Below are positions 5,262 to 13,671 of a DNA stretch of 15,433 nt, one piece after another. Position 1 is the stretch's first letter, and each line of letters starts with the position of its first letter. The position numbers and the translations under genes are program-made. The stretch is from assembly GCF_000949455.1 (NCBI RefSeq), contig NZ_JXXK01000049.1, forward strand, positions 1 through 15,433. Direction: 5' to 3'. The notes beneath the pieces were generated by a model that was not told the DNA's origin, did not search any database, and was given only the letters and a program-made list of their open reading frames with translations. Origin of the DNA: Ruthenibacterium lactatiformans (lineage in GTDB: Bacteria > Bacillota > Clostridia > Oscillospirales > Ruminococcaceae).

Positions 5262-7709
5262 TCAGCCAGAAGAAGCTGGGAAAAATTCGATGTTGTCCAC
5301 ACAGCTCCAGTCACCAGAATTTCCCTCGGTATAGAATCCCACGGTGCATTTGCCATTGGTGACTTGAATGTTGTCAATTTCCACTTGCACCCAAGGTGTG
5401 CTAACTGGAATGTCCACGCTCATTTCCGTAGCGCCGAAATCCGTGGCCAAGATCTTATTCTGGGTTTGTCCGCCTCCGGATTGCACCATTGCGCGCAAGG
5501 TGTAGGTGCCGTTGGGCAAATCGTAGATCGTTTGCCACGTATAGGCATCATGGGTCTGTGGCGAATAGTGCACAACATGAAATCTCCCCGAAGCAGAGTT
5601 GCTGTTTTTTTCAAGGTAGGTAGACTCGGGATTTGCTCCTTCGAAATGCCATCCCTTGGGTTGTGCCACAGCGCTTCCGTCGTCTTCAAAGCTGGCGTTT
5701 GACACAAGGTTGTTGCTCAAAGGCGGGATTCCATCACTGTATCCGTTACAAAAAGCAATGTCATCAATATAATAGTCCCCTTTCCAGTAGAAGCCCAATC
5801 GAATCTGCGCGATATGTGTCCGGTCAAAGCCCAACGCACCGCCCACTGGCACCCAGACGCGGGTCCAGTTCTCATACACAGTTTTTTCATGGCTCCAGGC
5901 AGAGGATTCATTTCCGTTCATGTCCACAAAAGTGACTTTGACAGTGCAACTGCCAGGATTCACCATATCCTTCACAGAAAAAGTCAAATATTGATACGGG
6001 GATCCATCCACACTCGCGCTCTCTTGAGGCGTGATTGTGGCACACTGGGAAGCGGTCCCCGGGTCTCCGTTTGCGGTGGTTGTCAGCTTTATTCCGTTGC
6101 TTCCACCCAGATTAGCAGTGCTCGCTGCTGGGCTAACTGATGCACCGGTGCCTGCACTATAGTTGGTGTTATTCTCCAAGTTGTTGAACCAAATCGGTTC
6201 GGTATCGGTGCCGGTTTGAGTACCGCTCCATGTCATGGTGACCAAAGACTCCGGCAACATGGTGTAGGTCATGGAGCGGTCGCCCCAGCGGATCTTGACT
6301 GTCTGTGCCGCATCCTGCAGATTGGCAAGTACCAGTACCTTTCCGCCGTCGGGATTCTTGAACGCTACCGTCTCTATATTTCCGTCCAGACTGGTGGAGT
6401 CGATGCGCACCGCACCGGGATCCACAAACTTGCTGACATGGCCCAGGGTGTAATAGTCAACATTATATTCCCAATTCCCGGTTTGGGTATCGATGGTCAC
6501 TAAGCCTCGGTTGGTGGAGTCGTGCCCTTGGTTAACATCGTAGTAATAGTCCGGGCCGCCATTTTCATCCAAGGCCAGATTCCAGAAGATGATGCTCTTG
6601 CTCCAGTTGCGAGCAATGTTAATGACGCAACTGCTCTGGTTAAGAAACGCTGTTTTCCACTTTGGAAATCCCCATTCTCCACCAGATCCTTCAGTGAACC
6701 AGATATCCTTGCTAGGATATTCTTTATGGACGACAGACATCACCTCTTCGTCCCCTTCGTACCAGTGCCACGCCGATCCGTCTACCGCATTCCTAGCATC
6801 TGCGTCTTCGTAAAATTCCAGAGGATAAGAACCCTCTCGGTAATTGGTGGTGGTATAGCTGTGATCCCAGCAAAGGATCTTGGCATCAATCCCGTTCTGG
6901 GTGAGCGTGGGACGAAGATAATCTGCTACCAGCGTTTGGGCCTGTGTATGGGACATGGGTAGAGCTGGCCAGTCATAGCTTGCGTGGTCTGGCTCGTTAT
7001 TAGGAGTGATGGCGTAGATGTCGATGCCGCGGCTCTCATAATTCTGAATGAACTTAGTGATGTAGTTGGCGTAGGCTTGGTATTTCAACGTTTTGAGCGT
7101 TCCCTTGACATTGTTATACATGCCGAGTTCGGAACCGTTTTGCTTCATCCAGCCCGGCGGACTCCAACAAGATGCCATCACCTTTACCCGGCCCGGTTCC
7201 ACCGCCAGAGCGTCTTCCACTGTTGGGAATATCTCCTTTAACTCATGGGAAAAGTCAAAACCAGGCAGGCTGTCCGCCTGTTCGGAGGAAGCGAAGGTAT
7301 AGGGGGCTACACAGTGATCTGTCGCACCGATGGGTTGACGCAGCATGCTCAAGCCGATGCCGGTTTCCTTGTCAAACAAAGCCGTCATCATACTTATCTG
7401 CTGCTGATTAGAGAGTTCCGTCTGATACAGATGGGCGCTGGCCTCTGTGATGGAAGCGCCGAAACCATCCATTGTCTGATATGTGTTATTCTCCTCCACA
7501 GTGATGAGATTGCTGATATTCACACCGTCATCCATGCGGAACTGCAGCGGCGTCTGCTGTTCCAGTCCTTTTTCCATCCCACTGTCCGAGGCGTTGACCT
7601 TTGAGACCCACACTGCGACAGCCGGCCCCTCCTCTGAAGCAAAGACCGGCGGAGTCCAAGCGGCCATCATTGTAATCGCCAGCAAGCAGGATATGATCTT
7701 TTTTTTCAT
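5262..7709 (-). CDS. Secreted GH30 glycoside hydrolase with two C-terminal carbohydrate-binding-like modules
   Basis: This 815-residue retaining beta-glycosidase should act outside the cell on the polymer. ATG at 7709 is chosen over GTG 7727 because AAGGAAG lies seven bases upstream and MKKK begins a normal signal peptide (residues 1-24, cleavage after VFA). The GH30 barrel spans about residues 60-495: DGFGASITEA near 81, CWSPPGWMK at 181-189, the acid/base Glu239 in TPNNEP, HWY at 315-317, and the nucleophile Glu340 in WFTEGSGG. Residues about 400-495 complete the side beta domain. Two beta-sandwich modules follow, about 505-655 and 666-812, the second starting NLVSNASFEDD as many galactose-binding-fold carbohydrate-binding modules do. 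No LPxTG, S-layer or membrane anchor is seen, so it is probably released. It is the last operon gene, 21 bases after the previous stop. Subfamily and substrate are undecided. Confidence 0.85.
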   Translation of the reverse strand: MKKKIISCLLAITMMAAWTPPVFASEEGPAVAVWVSKVNASDSGMEKGLEQQTPLQFRMDDGVNISNLITVEENNTYQTMDGFGASITEASAHLYQTELSNQQQISMMTALFDKETGIGLSMLRQPIGATDHCVAPYTFASSEQADSLPGFDFSHELKEIFPTVEDALAVEPGRVKVMASCWSPPGWMKQNGSELGMYNNVKGTLKTLKYQAYANYITKFIQNYESRGIDIYAITPNNEPDHASYDWPALPMSHTQAQTLVADYLRPTLTQNGIDAKILCWDHSYTTTNYREGSYPLEFYEDADARNAVDGSAWHWYEGDEEVMSVVHKEYPSKDIWFTEGSGGEWGFPKWKTAFLNQSSCVINIARNWSKSIIFWNLALDENGGPDYYYDVNQGHDSTNRGLVTIDTQTGNWEYNVDYYTLGHVSKFVDPGAVRIDSTSLDGNIETVAFKNPDGGKVLVLANLQDAAQTVKIRWGDRSMTYTMLPESLVTMTWSGTQTGTDTEPIWFNNLENNTNYSAGTGASVSPAASTANLGGSNGIKLTTTANGDPGTASQCATITPQESASVDGSPYQYLTFSVKDMVNPGSCTVKVTFVDMNGNESSAWSHEKTVYENWTRVWVPVGGALGFDRTHIAQIRLGFYWKGDYYIDDIAFCNGYSDGIPPLSNNLVSNASFEDDGSAVAQPKGWHFEGANPESTYLEKNSNSASGRFHVVHYSPQTHDAYTWQTIYDLPNGTYTLRAMVQSGGGQTQNKILATDFGATEMSVDIPVSTPWVQVEIDNIQVTNGKCTVGFYTEGNSGDWSCVDNIEFFPASSG

Positions 7710-7730
7710 AAGAACACTTCCTTTCACAGA

Positions 7731-9071
7731 TTATGATTTGATTACGATGGTGGAAATAGAGCAAGGGGGACAGGGCACGTAAAACAATTCTCCCTCCAGG
7801 CGAAGTGTGGCAGGCAATTTCTCTGTAGTTCGGTTCAAGAGAATCACCGCGATAGTGCTATCAGGGTTTTCAAATGCGGTCACCTCCATTTTCTCCGAAT
7901 AACAGGTGGTGGCGATTCTCCGTGCATGCTCTTTAATGTGGCGGCTGAAATGGGCAATGTAATAGAAAGACGGCTTGTAGTTGATTTGCCCGGTGCGAGT
8001 GTCACAGATGACGGGCGCTTCGCAGAAATTGCCCACATGATTGGGCCCGCCCTCCTCGTTCAAGGCGATGTTCCAGTCGATAAAAAGGTTCATACCGGCG
8101 TTTAAGTTACCGATCATGTCATGAGCATACATCTGGGCATTTTTAAGTGCTTGAGTCTTGTCGAAGCGACTGTACTCGATACAACCCTCTGAGAACATGA
8201 GCAGTTTGTTCGGGAAGCATTCCCGCACAAGGCGCACTGCGTCAAAGTGATCGCCGCTGTACCAATGGAACGCCACGCCGGCGACCATCCTGTCCGTCTC
8301 GGTGGTGATGCATTGCGCTGTGCGTTCAAACATGCGTTCCTTATTATGATCCCAGACGAATACCTCTAAATCACCCAACCCGTTTTCCACCAGAGTGGGG
8401 TGGAGATGCTTTATCAGAAAATCTCTCTCTTCCTGTGCGGAATACAGGCAGCTGTCCCAAGTCTGTGCGGCGTTCGGCTCATTTTGAATGGACAGGCGGG
8501 TGACCTGGACGCCTCGCCTGCGGTATTCGTGAATGTATTTGCAGATATATCGGGCCCAAAGATCCGCATACTCAAGCCGGAGCTTTCCGCCGCCATTGCG
8601 GCTGCCGTTGGTTTTCATAAAGGCGGGCGGTGACCAGGGCGACAGCATGACCGGTAGCTTTTTGCCCGCTAATTCCTCAGCCATGAGGATGTAGGGAATA
8701 ATGTTCCTTTCGTCGTGGCGCAATGAGAAGGTGGAAAAATCGGTGTCCTCATCCTCGATGGCACAATAATTCTCTCTGGAAAAATCACAGCTGTCCAAGT
8801 GGGTACGCACCAGGGAATAGCCAATGCCCGACGGACCGTAGTAGGAATTCAGTACCTGCCGCGCCGTCTCAGGGGGCAGAGCCTGCAACACCAGCCCTAC
8901 CGCTTCAGTGATGGCGCCTCCGAAACCGAGAAACGTCTGATAGCGCACTTGAGGGTAGAGATTCACCAGGTGCAACTCCTGCCCTTGTTCATCCGGCACA
9001 CTGGCGAGTTCGGCGGTGTACTCGGCAAGACGCCCGTCTTTCTCAAAGGTAGTAACGATGTATCCCGTCAT
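7731..9071 (-). CDS. Cytosolic GH30 glycoside hydrolase (second GH30 of the operon)
   Basis: The 446-residue protein lacks a signal peptide and should hydrolyse imported oligosaccharides. GH30 signatures are complete: LGFGGAITEA at 48-57, SPWSPPAFMK at 144-153, acid/base Glu198 in SIQNEPNA, FVWDHNKE near 238, FHWYSGD at 268-274, and nucleophile Glu295 in LMFSEGC. Residues about 370-446 form the C-terminal beta domain that packs on the barrel in this family. ATG 9071 has GGAGG eight bases upstream and starts 16 bases after the preceding GH30 stop. It resembles single-domain bacterial enzymes often annotated glucosylceramidase, but that name is inherited from the human homologue; a beta-glucosidase or beta-1,6-glucosidase type of activity is more likely in this context. 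Sequence is clearly diverged from both GH30 neighbours, so recent tandem duplication is excluded. Confidence 0.85.
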   Translation of the reverse strand: MTGYIVTTFEKDGRLAEYTAELASVPDEQGQELHLVNLYPQVRYQTFLGFGGAITEAVGLVLQALPPETARQVLNSYYGPSGIGYSLVRTHLDSCDFSRENYCAIEDEDTDFSTFSLRHDERNIIPYILMAEELAGKKLPVMLSPWSPPAFMKTNGSRNGGGKLRLEYADLWARYICKYIHEYRRRGVQVTRLSIQNEPNAAQTWDSCLYSAQEERDFLIKHLHPTLVENGLGDLEVFVWDHNKERMFERTAQCITTETDRMVAGVAFHWYSGDHFDAVRLVRECFPNKLLMFSEGCIEYSRFDKTQALKNAQMYAHDMIGNLNAGMNLFIDWNIALNEEGGPNHVGNFCEAPVICDTRTGQINYKPSFYYIAHFSRHIKEHARRIATTCYSEKMEVTAFENPDSTIAVILLNRTTEKLPATLRLEGELFYVPCPPCSISTIVIKS

Positions 9072-9087
9072 AGCCCATTCCTCCGTG

Positions 9088-10437
9088 TCATTTCTGAAGA
9101 ATCATGCTGTTGAAGGACTCTCCTGCCAGCGTGAAGGAGAGCCGTTCACCTTCCAGCTCCACGATTAGATCTTTCTCTTCGGGGAAGGGATTGAACGCTT
9201 CTACCACATAACTGCCGTCCGGGTTGCGGAAGAGCAGACTGTCCGCTGCCATGTGTCCCTTGATGCCCAGCCGAACAGCATCGGGCCGGATGGGATTGGA
9301 GAAATGCTTCATCACATAAAAATCCGGATTGAAAACCGCACGCTTTTGCCCCGGATCAACTGTTACCATGGCGTTTTGAGGGTCGCCCCAAGTGCTACGG
9401 CCCCAAGGCTCCAAGATCATGTTCCAGTACAGATAACTCTCGGCACCGTTGCTGATATAGTGCTTCAACATGGTCCAGACATATTTTGCGTATTCCCAGG
9501 TATTGTCGCCGAAGCCGCACTCGTTTTCCGACTGCATTAAACGGATCTGGGGCCACCAGCTCTCAAAGGTTCGCTGGATAGCGATTTTGCCACCCCACTG
9601 GTAACTCACGCCGGCGATATACTGCCGCGCCCGGTCGTCCTGCAGGACGATGTTGGCAAAATAGTCGTAGTCTTCGGTGGCCCACTTGTCGAAAATGAGC
9701 CGATTGTAGTCACATCCGGGGGCGTTGATGGTACCTAACCAAATCTCAGTATCCAGCCCTGCACGGCGGAACGCTGGGCCAAGCCAATCCCGAATGAAAT
9801 CGCGCAGTTCGGTACCCGTCCACATGCAGGAGGGGAACTTTTGGTTTGCCACCGGCTCGTTCTGCACGTGCACTTGGTCGATTCGAATTCCCCGTTGAGC
9901 GTAACCTTCCACGTACTTTACAAAATATTGCGCATAGGCGGACAAGTTCTGATCTTCCCAAATTAGCTTGCCCCAGTTGTAGACCGGCGGGTTTTTCATC
10001 CAAGTGGGGGGGCTCCATGGCGAGGCGAACAGGCGAAGATCAGGCGCGTACTTCATCGCCCGCTTCACAAAGGGAATCAAGGCCTGCTCATCCCGCTTCA
10101 GCGAGAAGTTGCTCAGTTCATAATCTCCTGCGGTTTCATCCAGACTGTACCAGCTTAGGGAATAATCGTTAGCGCCGATGGGAAGCCGACAGAAATTGAT
10201 ATTACACCCTTCCTTTTCAGGAGCGAACAGTTCTCTCAATAGGGTTTCCTGCTCCTCAACGTTCAACTGCAGGAGGGCCTTGTATCCCAGCTCGTTGAAG
10301 CAAGCGCCGAATCCGTGCATTTTTTGGTATTCATTCCCATCGGCATATAAGGTTGCCGGACGCTTGGTGGCCTCCCAGCCTTTTCCGGTCTGCCAGCGGG
10401 CGCTTTCAGTTGACCAGCGCCATTCCACTCGTTTCAT
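9088..10437 (-). CDS. Cytosolic GH30 glycoside hydrolase of a divergent subgroup (first GH30 of the operon)
   Basis: The 449-residue protein has no signal peptide. Recognisable GH30 elements are MHGFGACFNEL at 40-50, SPWSPPTWMK at 139-148, acid/base Glu194 in HVQNEP, and the probable nucleophile Glu304 in LMQSENECG (Glu306 is close by and less likely). It differs from the other two at the usual HWY motif: here the equivalent region is SYQWGGK (278-284), so His and Tyr are missing. I recall a GH30 group with QTE/QSE-x-ECG and YQW-like segments, so this is likely a subgroup trait, not decay. Residues about 370-449 form the C-terminal beta domain. ATG 10437 has AAGGTGG nine bases upstream and lies 14 bases after the permease stop. 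It probably cleaves an oligosaccharide or linkage the second cytosolic enzyme cannot. Confidence 0.83.
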   Translation of the reverse strand: MKRVEWRWSTESARWQTGKGWEATKRPATLYADGNEYQKMHGFGACFNELGYKALLQLNVEEQETLLRELFAPEKEGCNINFCRLPIGANDYSLSWYSLDETAGDYELSNFSLKRDEQALIPFVKRAMKYAPDLRLFASPWSPPTWMKNPPVYNWGKLIWEDQNLSAYAQYFVKYVEGYAQRGIRIDQVHVQNEPVANQKFPSCMWTGTELRDFIRDWLGPAFRRAGLDTEIWLGTINAPGCDYNRLIFDKWATEDYDYFANIVLQDDRARQYIAGVSYQWGGKIAIQRTFESWWPQIRLMQSENECGFGDNTWEYAKYVWTMLKHYISNGAESYLYWNMILEPWGRSTWGDPQNAMVTVDPGQKRAVFNPDFYVMKHFSNPIRPDAVRLGIKGHMAADSLLFRNPDGSYVVEAFNPFPEEKDLIVELEGERLSFTLAGESFNSMILQK

Positions 10438-10451
10438 AAATGTTTTCCACC

Positions 10452-11315
10452 TTATTTATCCGAGCCCACAGTGAGGCCGTTGATGATGTATTTCGAGAAG
10501 AAGATATAAACGATGATAATGGGCACGATGGAAATCGCGATGGCAAGGTACATGGCACCGTAGTTGGAGAGATACAGTCCCTTGATCATGGCGATCATCA
10601 CCGGCATGGTGTATTTTTTATTGGAGGTCAGAAGAATCAATGGTCCCATATAATTGTTCCAACAGGATACAAAGTTGAAGATGCACATGGTGGCCACGCC
10701 GGGCAGTACACAGGGCAGCACAATGCGATTAAAGATCTTCCATTCACCGCAGCCCTCCAGCCGTGCCGCTTCCATCATGGACTGGGGGATACTCTGCTCA
10801 ATGATACCTCGCAGAAAGAATACCGCGGTGGCGTTGGCAATGCCGGGAAGTATGAACGGAACGTAAGAGTTGAGCAGGTGCAGCCTGAGGTTGAGCTGAT
10901 AAAAGCCAATCATACTCAGTTGACTGGGGATCATCATGGAAGCTAGCACCACGGCAAACAGCACATTCCTGCCTTTAAAGCGGTATTTGCCAAATCCAAA
11001 GGCAGCAAGTGCGCCGAAATATCCTGTGAAAGCAGTGTAGGGTACCGCGATGCACAAACTGTTGAGAAAACCCCGCCAGATGTTCACATGGCTCTGCATG
11101 GTGGCATAATTCTCCAGAGTGCTGGCACCAGGCAGCAGGTTTAAGCGGGTCACGATATCAAAACTGGAGTGGGTGGCGTTGACCATGACCAGATAGAACG
11201 GCACGATACTCAGCAGCACCAGTGCAATTAAGAACAGATACATCACAATCTTTGCTGTGCCGGAGAGGAGCCTGCTCTGGGTATTTTGCCGTTTGTCAAA
11301 TGTTTTTTCAGCCAT
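10452..11315 (-). CDS. Carbohydrate ABC transporter permease, MalG-like (CUT1)
   Basis: The 287-residue inner-membrane protein forms half of the sugar import channel. ATG 11315 (MAEKTF) is preferred to the upstream frame at 11372 because AGAGGAT lies upstream and the extra residues match nothing. Six membrane segments are visible, beginning IVMYLFLIALVLLSIVPFYL and ending IAISIVPIIIVYIFF. The cytoplasmic EAA loop, which docks on the ATPase, is MMEAARLEGCGEWKIFNRIV. The C-terminal QxLxxGLTxGSxK-like ending (IINGLTVGSDK) is typical of MalG-type partners. The gene overlaps the first permease by 8 bases, which keeps the two subunits in balance. Confidence 0.9.
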   Translation of the reverse strand: MAEKTFDKRQNTQSRLLSGTAKIVMYLFLIALVLLSIVPFYLVMVNATHSSFDIVTRLNLLPGASTLENYATMQSHVNIWRGFLNSLCIAVPYTAFTGYFGALAAFGFGKYRFKGRNVLFAVVLASMMIPSQLSMIGFYQLNLRLHLLNSYVPFILPGIANATAVFFLRGIIEQSIPQSMMEAARLEGCGEWKIFNRIVLPCVLPGVATMCIFNFVSCWNNYMGPLILLTSNKKYTMPVMIAMIKGLYLSNYGAMYLAIAISIVPIIIVYIFFSKYIINGLTVGSDK

Positions 11316-12225
11316 CGTAGATATCCTCTTTTCTGCGCATGGCCCGTAGCGCAAAGGCGCTGAGCACAGCAATAATTAGGAACAGTCCCATCGACATGGC
11401 AGATGCATATCCGTAATTGAAGCTCTTGAAGCCTTGGTTGTAGAGGTACATAGCGGTAGTCAGAACCGCCTTGTTGGGATCTCCAGTCCCGTTGGTTAGA
11501 GTGGCCGGTACATCAAACAGCTGCATACCGCCAATGATGGAGGTAATGGTCATATAAATCAGTGTAGGACGAATCAATGGCAGGGTGATACGGGTAAAGG
11601 TCCGGAATTTACCCGCACCGTCCACTAGGGCTGCATCGTACACGGAAGAGTCAATGGTGGTGATGCCTGCCATTACGATCACTGTGGTGTAGCCAAACCA
11701 CATCCACCACTGGATGTAGGAGACCATTCCCGAGGTGAAGGTGCCGTTGTTAAAAAAGGAAAAGGGCGCACCCGGTACTCCCAGAGCTACCAAAATGTAG
11801 TTGGCCACCGATTTGTCGCCGTCGAACAACAGATTAAACAAAAGCCCCACCGACGCCGCAGTGATAAGGTTAGGCAGGTAATAGGCCGCACGGAAAAATT
11901 TCATTCCCCGAACGCGGTTGAAGGTGAACAGGGCTGACAGCACCAGCGCACATGCCATCTGCGGCAGGAAGTTGAACACCCAGATGCGCAGCGTGTTCCA
12001 GACCGTTAGGTAGAACACTCGGTCGGTGAACAGCCGCCGATAGTTGCTTAGGCCAAGAAAAGTAATTGGCGAAAGGCCATCCCACTTCTGGAAACTAAGA
12101 AAAAAGGTGTAGATAATGGGATACAGCCCAAACACTGCGAACACCACGAAAAAAGGTGCGATGAAAAGGTAGCCGCACCAGCCTTTGTCAATGTGGCGGA
12201 TGCACCGCCGTTTCTGCTTGTTCAT
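11308..12225 (-). CDS. Carbohydrate ABC transporter permease, MalF/UgpA-like (CUT1)
   Basis: This 305-residue membrane protein pairs with the following MalG-like permease. ATG 12225 (MNKQKRR) is chosen because AGAGGAG lies about nine bases upstream; the frame's extension to 12261 would run through a terminator hairpin. The first membrane segment is GYLFIAPFFVVFAVFGLYPI, followed by the common SFQKWDG and FLGLSNYRRLF stretch, and about six segments in all. The EAA loop is YDAALVDGAGKFRTFTRITL. Such permeases import di- and oligosaccharides together with a lipoprotein receptor and an ATPase. The receptor gene is immediately upstream; no ATPase gene is in the window, consistent with a shared MsmK-like ATPase. 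Confidence 0.9.
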   Translation of the reverse strand: MNKQKRRCIRHIDKGWCGYLFIAPFFVVFAVFGLYPIIYTFFLSFQKWDGLSPITFLGLSNYRRLFTDRVFYLTVWNTLRIWVFNFLPQMACALVLSALFTFNRVRGMKFFRAAYYLPNLITAASVGLLFNLLFDGDKSVANYILVALGVPGAPFSFFNNGTFTSGMVSYIQWWMWFGYTTVIVMAGITTIDSSVYDAALVDGAGKFRTFTRITLPLIRPTLIYMTITSIIGGMQLFDVPATLTNGTGDPNKAVLTTAMYLYNQGFKSFNYGYASAMSMGLFLIIAVLSAFALRAMRRKEDIYDG

Positions 12226-12243
12226 CCTTGGTACTCCTCTGTG

Positions 12244-12281
12244 AAAAAGGGACGGCGACAAACCGTGCGCCGCCGTCCCTT
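12244..12281 (-). terminator. Intra-operon terminator between binding protein and permease genes
   Basis: On the minus strand an 11-bp stem (12281-12271 with 12257-12247, AAGGGACGGCG pairing with CGCCGTCCCTT) closes a 13-base loop and runs into TTTTT at 12248-12244. It starts 10 bases after the binding-protein stop. Partial termination here would give more receptor than permease, a known arrangement in sugar ABC operons; it also protects the upstream mRNA's 3' end. Confidence 0.85.
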
Positions 12282-12290
12282 CGGATCGTG

Positions 12291-13601
12291 TTATTCCACT
12301 GTCAGTTCAGGGTATGCTGTGAGCGCGTCATCCTTGAACTGCTGGACCGCAGCGTCCTTATCCAGCTCGCCGGTGGCATACAGCTTGGCAGCCGAGAGGA
12401 AAGCGGTGTTGAGCTGCCCGTCGTAAGCGGTCATCAAGTCATTGGGGAGCTTGCTCATCTGGTCGTTGTAGAACGCGAACAGATTCTGTCCGCCCAGCAC
12501 TTTTTCACCCTCACCGGTCGCCAAAGCCTCATCCGCGGACTTGAGAGAAACATACTCGCCATACTCTGCGGCGTAGGCCTGCTGTGCTTCGCTGTTGCAA
12601 GTTACATACTCCATGAAAGCCCAAGCCAGATCCTTATTGGGGCTGTCCTTGTAGATACCCAGCCAAGTACCGCCCTTCACATAAGGCACAGGTCCTTCGC
12701 ACAGCGCCCACTGGCCCACCGTGTTGACGGCAGAAGGCTTCACCACAAACTGGTATCCCCAGGTAGGCAGTACATAACAGAAGGTGTCGTCGCTTTCCAC
12801 CGCTGCAGACCACTCCGGGGCCCACGGATCCACATTTAAGTCATAGCCCTTCTCGGTGATGGTCTTGGCCATGTCCATAAACTCGAGCATGGAGTCGTCG
12901 ATGATCAGCTTGCCATCCACGACCCAGGGTTGCTCCCGGTTGGAGAACTGCATATTCATGATATCCTGCCAACTGGCGAACATCTTAATACCGGCCTCTT
13001 TGAATTTGGCGGCCGCCTCCAGCATAGCCTCGTTGCTGTTCAGCAGGGCGGATACTTCCTGAGGTTCCTCGGTACCCAATACCTCCAGCGCCATATCACG
13101 GCGATACATAATGGAACCCGGAGATGCCTGCCAGCTCAAAGCGCGGATAGCGCCCGAATCATCGGTGCCAACGCCCACCACATACTCCCACATATCAGAG
13201 GTATACTGCTCCACATTGTAAGGCTCGGCCCGCAGATCCTCCCAATAACCGGAATCCACCAGATACTTCACATAGTCGGATTCGCCGGTGAAAATGTCGG
13301 GCGCGCCCTGACCACTGGCCAGAGTCGGCGTCAATTTTGCCAGAAAGTCAGCATTGGGAACTACCGTGATGTTTACGGTCACATCGGGGTACAGTTTGTT
13401 GAAACCTTCCACAAAACGGCCCAGTTCTTCGCCAGAGGACCAAACTTCCAACGTACCGCTTAGGGCCGTGTCGGTCTGTGAGACGGACGCGGACGTAGGG
13501 GCGCTGGAGCCGGAGGGCGTGCTGGCGGGGGCGCTCTGCCCGCAAGCTGCGAGCGACAGCGTCAGTGCGAATGCAAGTACAGCTGAAATTAGTTTTTTCA
13601 T
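12291..13601 (-). CDS. Extracellular sugar-binding lipoprotein of an ABC transporter (SBP family 1)
   Basis: The 436-residue protein captures sugars outside the membrane and delivers them to the two permeases encoded downstream. ATG 13601 is chosen over GTG 13610 because AGGTGA lies five bases upstream and MKKLISAVLAF begins a normal signal peptide; the lipobox LAAC gives lipidated Cys20. Residues 21-48 are a Ser/Thr/Pro/Ala linker. The mature domain opens with LEVWSSGEELGRFVEGFNKL, then YPDVTVNI, and shows SGQGAPDIF, a typical family stretch; aromatic residues in the latter half (WAPEW, PTWGYQF, GGTWLGIYKD) are candidates for stacking on sugar rings. Length is normal for CUT1 oligosaccharide receptors. 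No promoter is evident in the 70 bases after lacI, so it is likely transcribed with lacI. Confidence 0.9.
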   Translation of the reverse strand: MKKLISAVLAFALTLSLAACGQSAPASTPSGSSAPTSASVSQTDTALSGTLEVWSSGEELGRFVEGFNKLYPDVTVNITVVPNADFLAKLTPTLASGQGAPDIFTGESDYVKYLVDSGYWEDLRAEPYNVEQYTSDMWEYVVGVGTDDSGAIRALSWQASPGSIMYRRDMALEVLGTEEPQEVSALLNSNEAMLEAAAKFKEAGIKMFASWQDIMNMQFSNREQPWVVDGKLIIDDSMLEFMDMAKTITEKGYDLNVDPWAPEWSAAVESDDTFCYVLPTWGYQFVVKPSAVNTVGQWALCEGPVPYVKGGTWLGIYKDSPNKDLAWAFMEYVTCNSEAQQAYAAEYGEYVSLKSADEALATGEGEKVLGGQNLFAFYNDQMSKLPNDLMTAYDGQLNTAFLSAAKLYATGELDKDAAVQQFKDDALTAYPELTVE

Positions 13602-13642
13602 AACCCTCACCTTTCTTGTGTTTTGTTCTAATCTATCTCCAT

Positions 13643-13668
13643 CAATACGCCCAAGCCCGGACGTATTG
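13643..13668. repeat. Inverted repeat between lacI and the binding-protein gene
   Basis: CAATACG (13643-13649) and CGTATTG (13662-13668) are perfect 7-bp arms around a 12-base centre in which two more C-G pairs can form. There is no T-run on either strand, so it is not an ordinary terminator. It may be an mRNA processing or stabilising hairpin or an operator; it does not resemble the sites upstream of lacI. Confidence 0.45.
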
Positions 13669-13671
13669 CGG

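Noticed and set aside
5190..7782. Many plus-strand frames opposite the secreted GH30, up to 170 codons
   Set aside because: The minus strand carries a continuous GH30 protein with all catalytic motifs; the plus frames have no ribosome sites or motifs.
7731..10437. Recent tandem duplication of the two cytosolic GH30 genes
   Set aside because: The proteins differ through most of their length and at the HWY and nucleophile regions, so they are old paralogues or independently acquired.
12228..13463. Plus-strand frames of 177-203 codons opposite the binding-protein gene
   Set aside because: Antisense shadows of a clear lipoprotein gene; the first also runs through the terminator hairpin.
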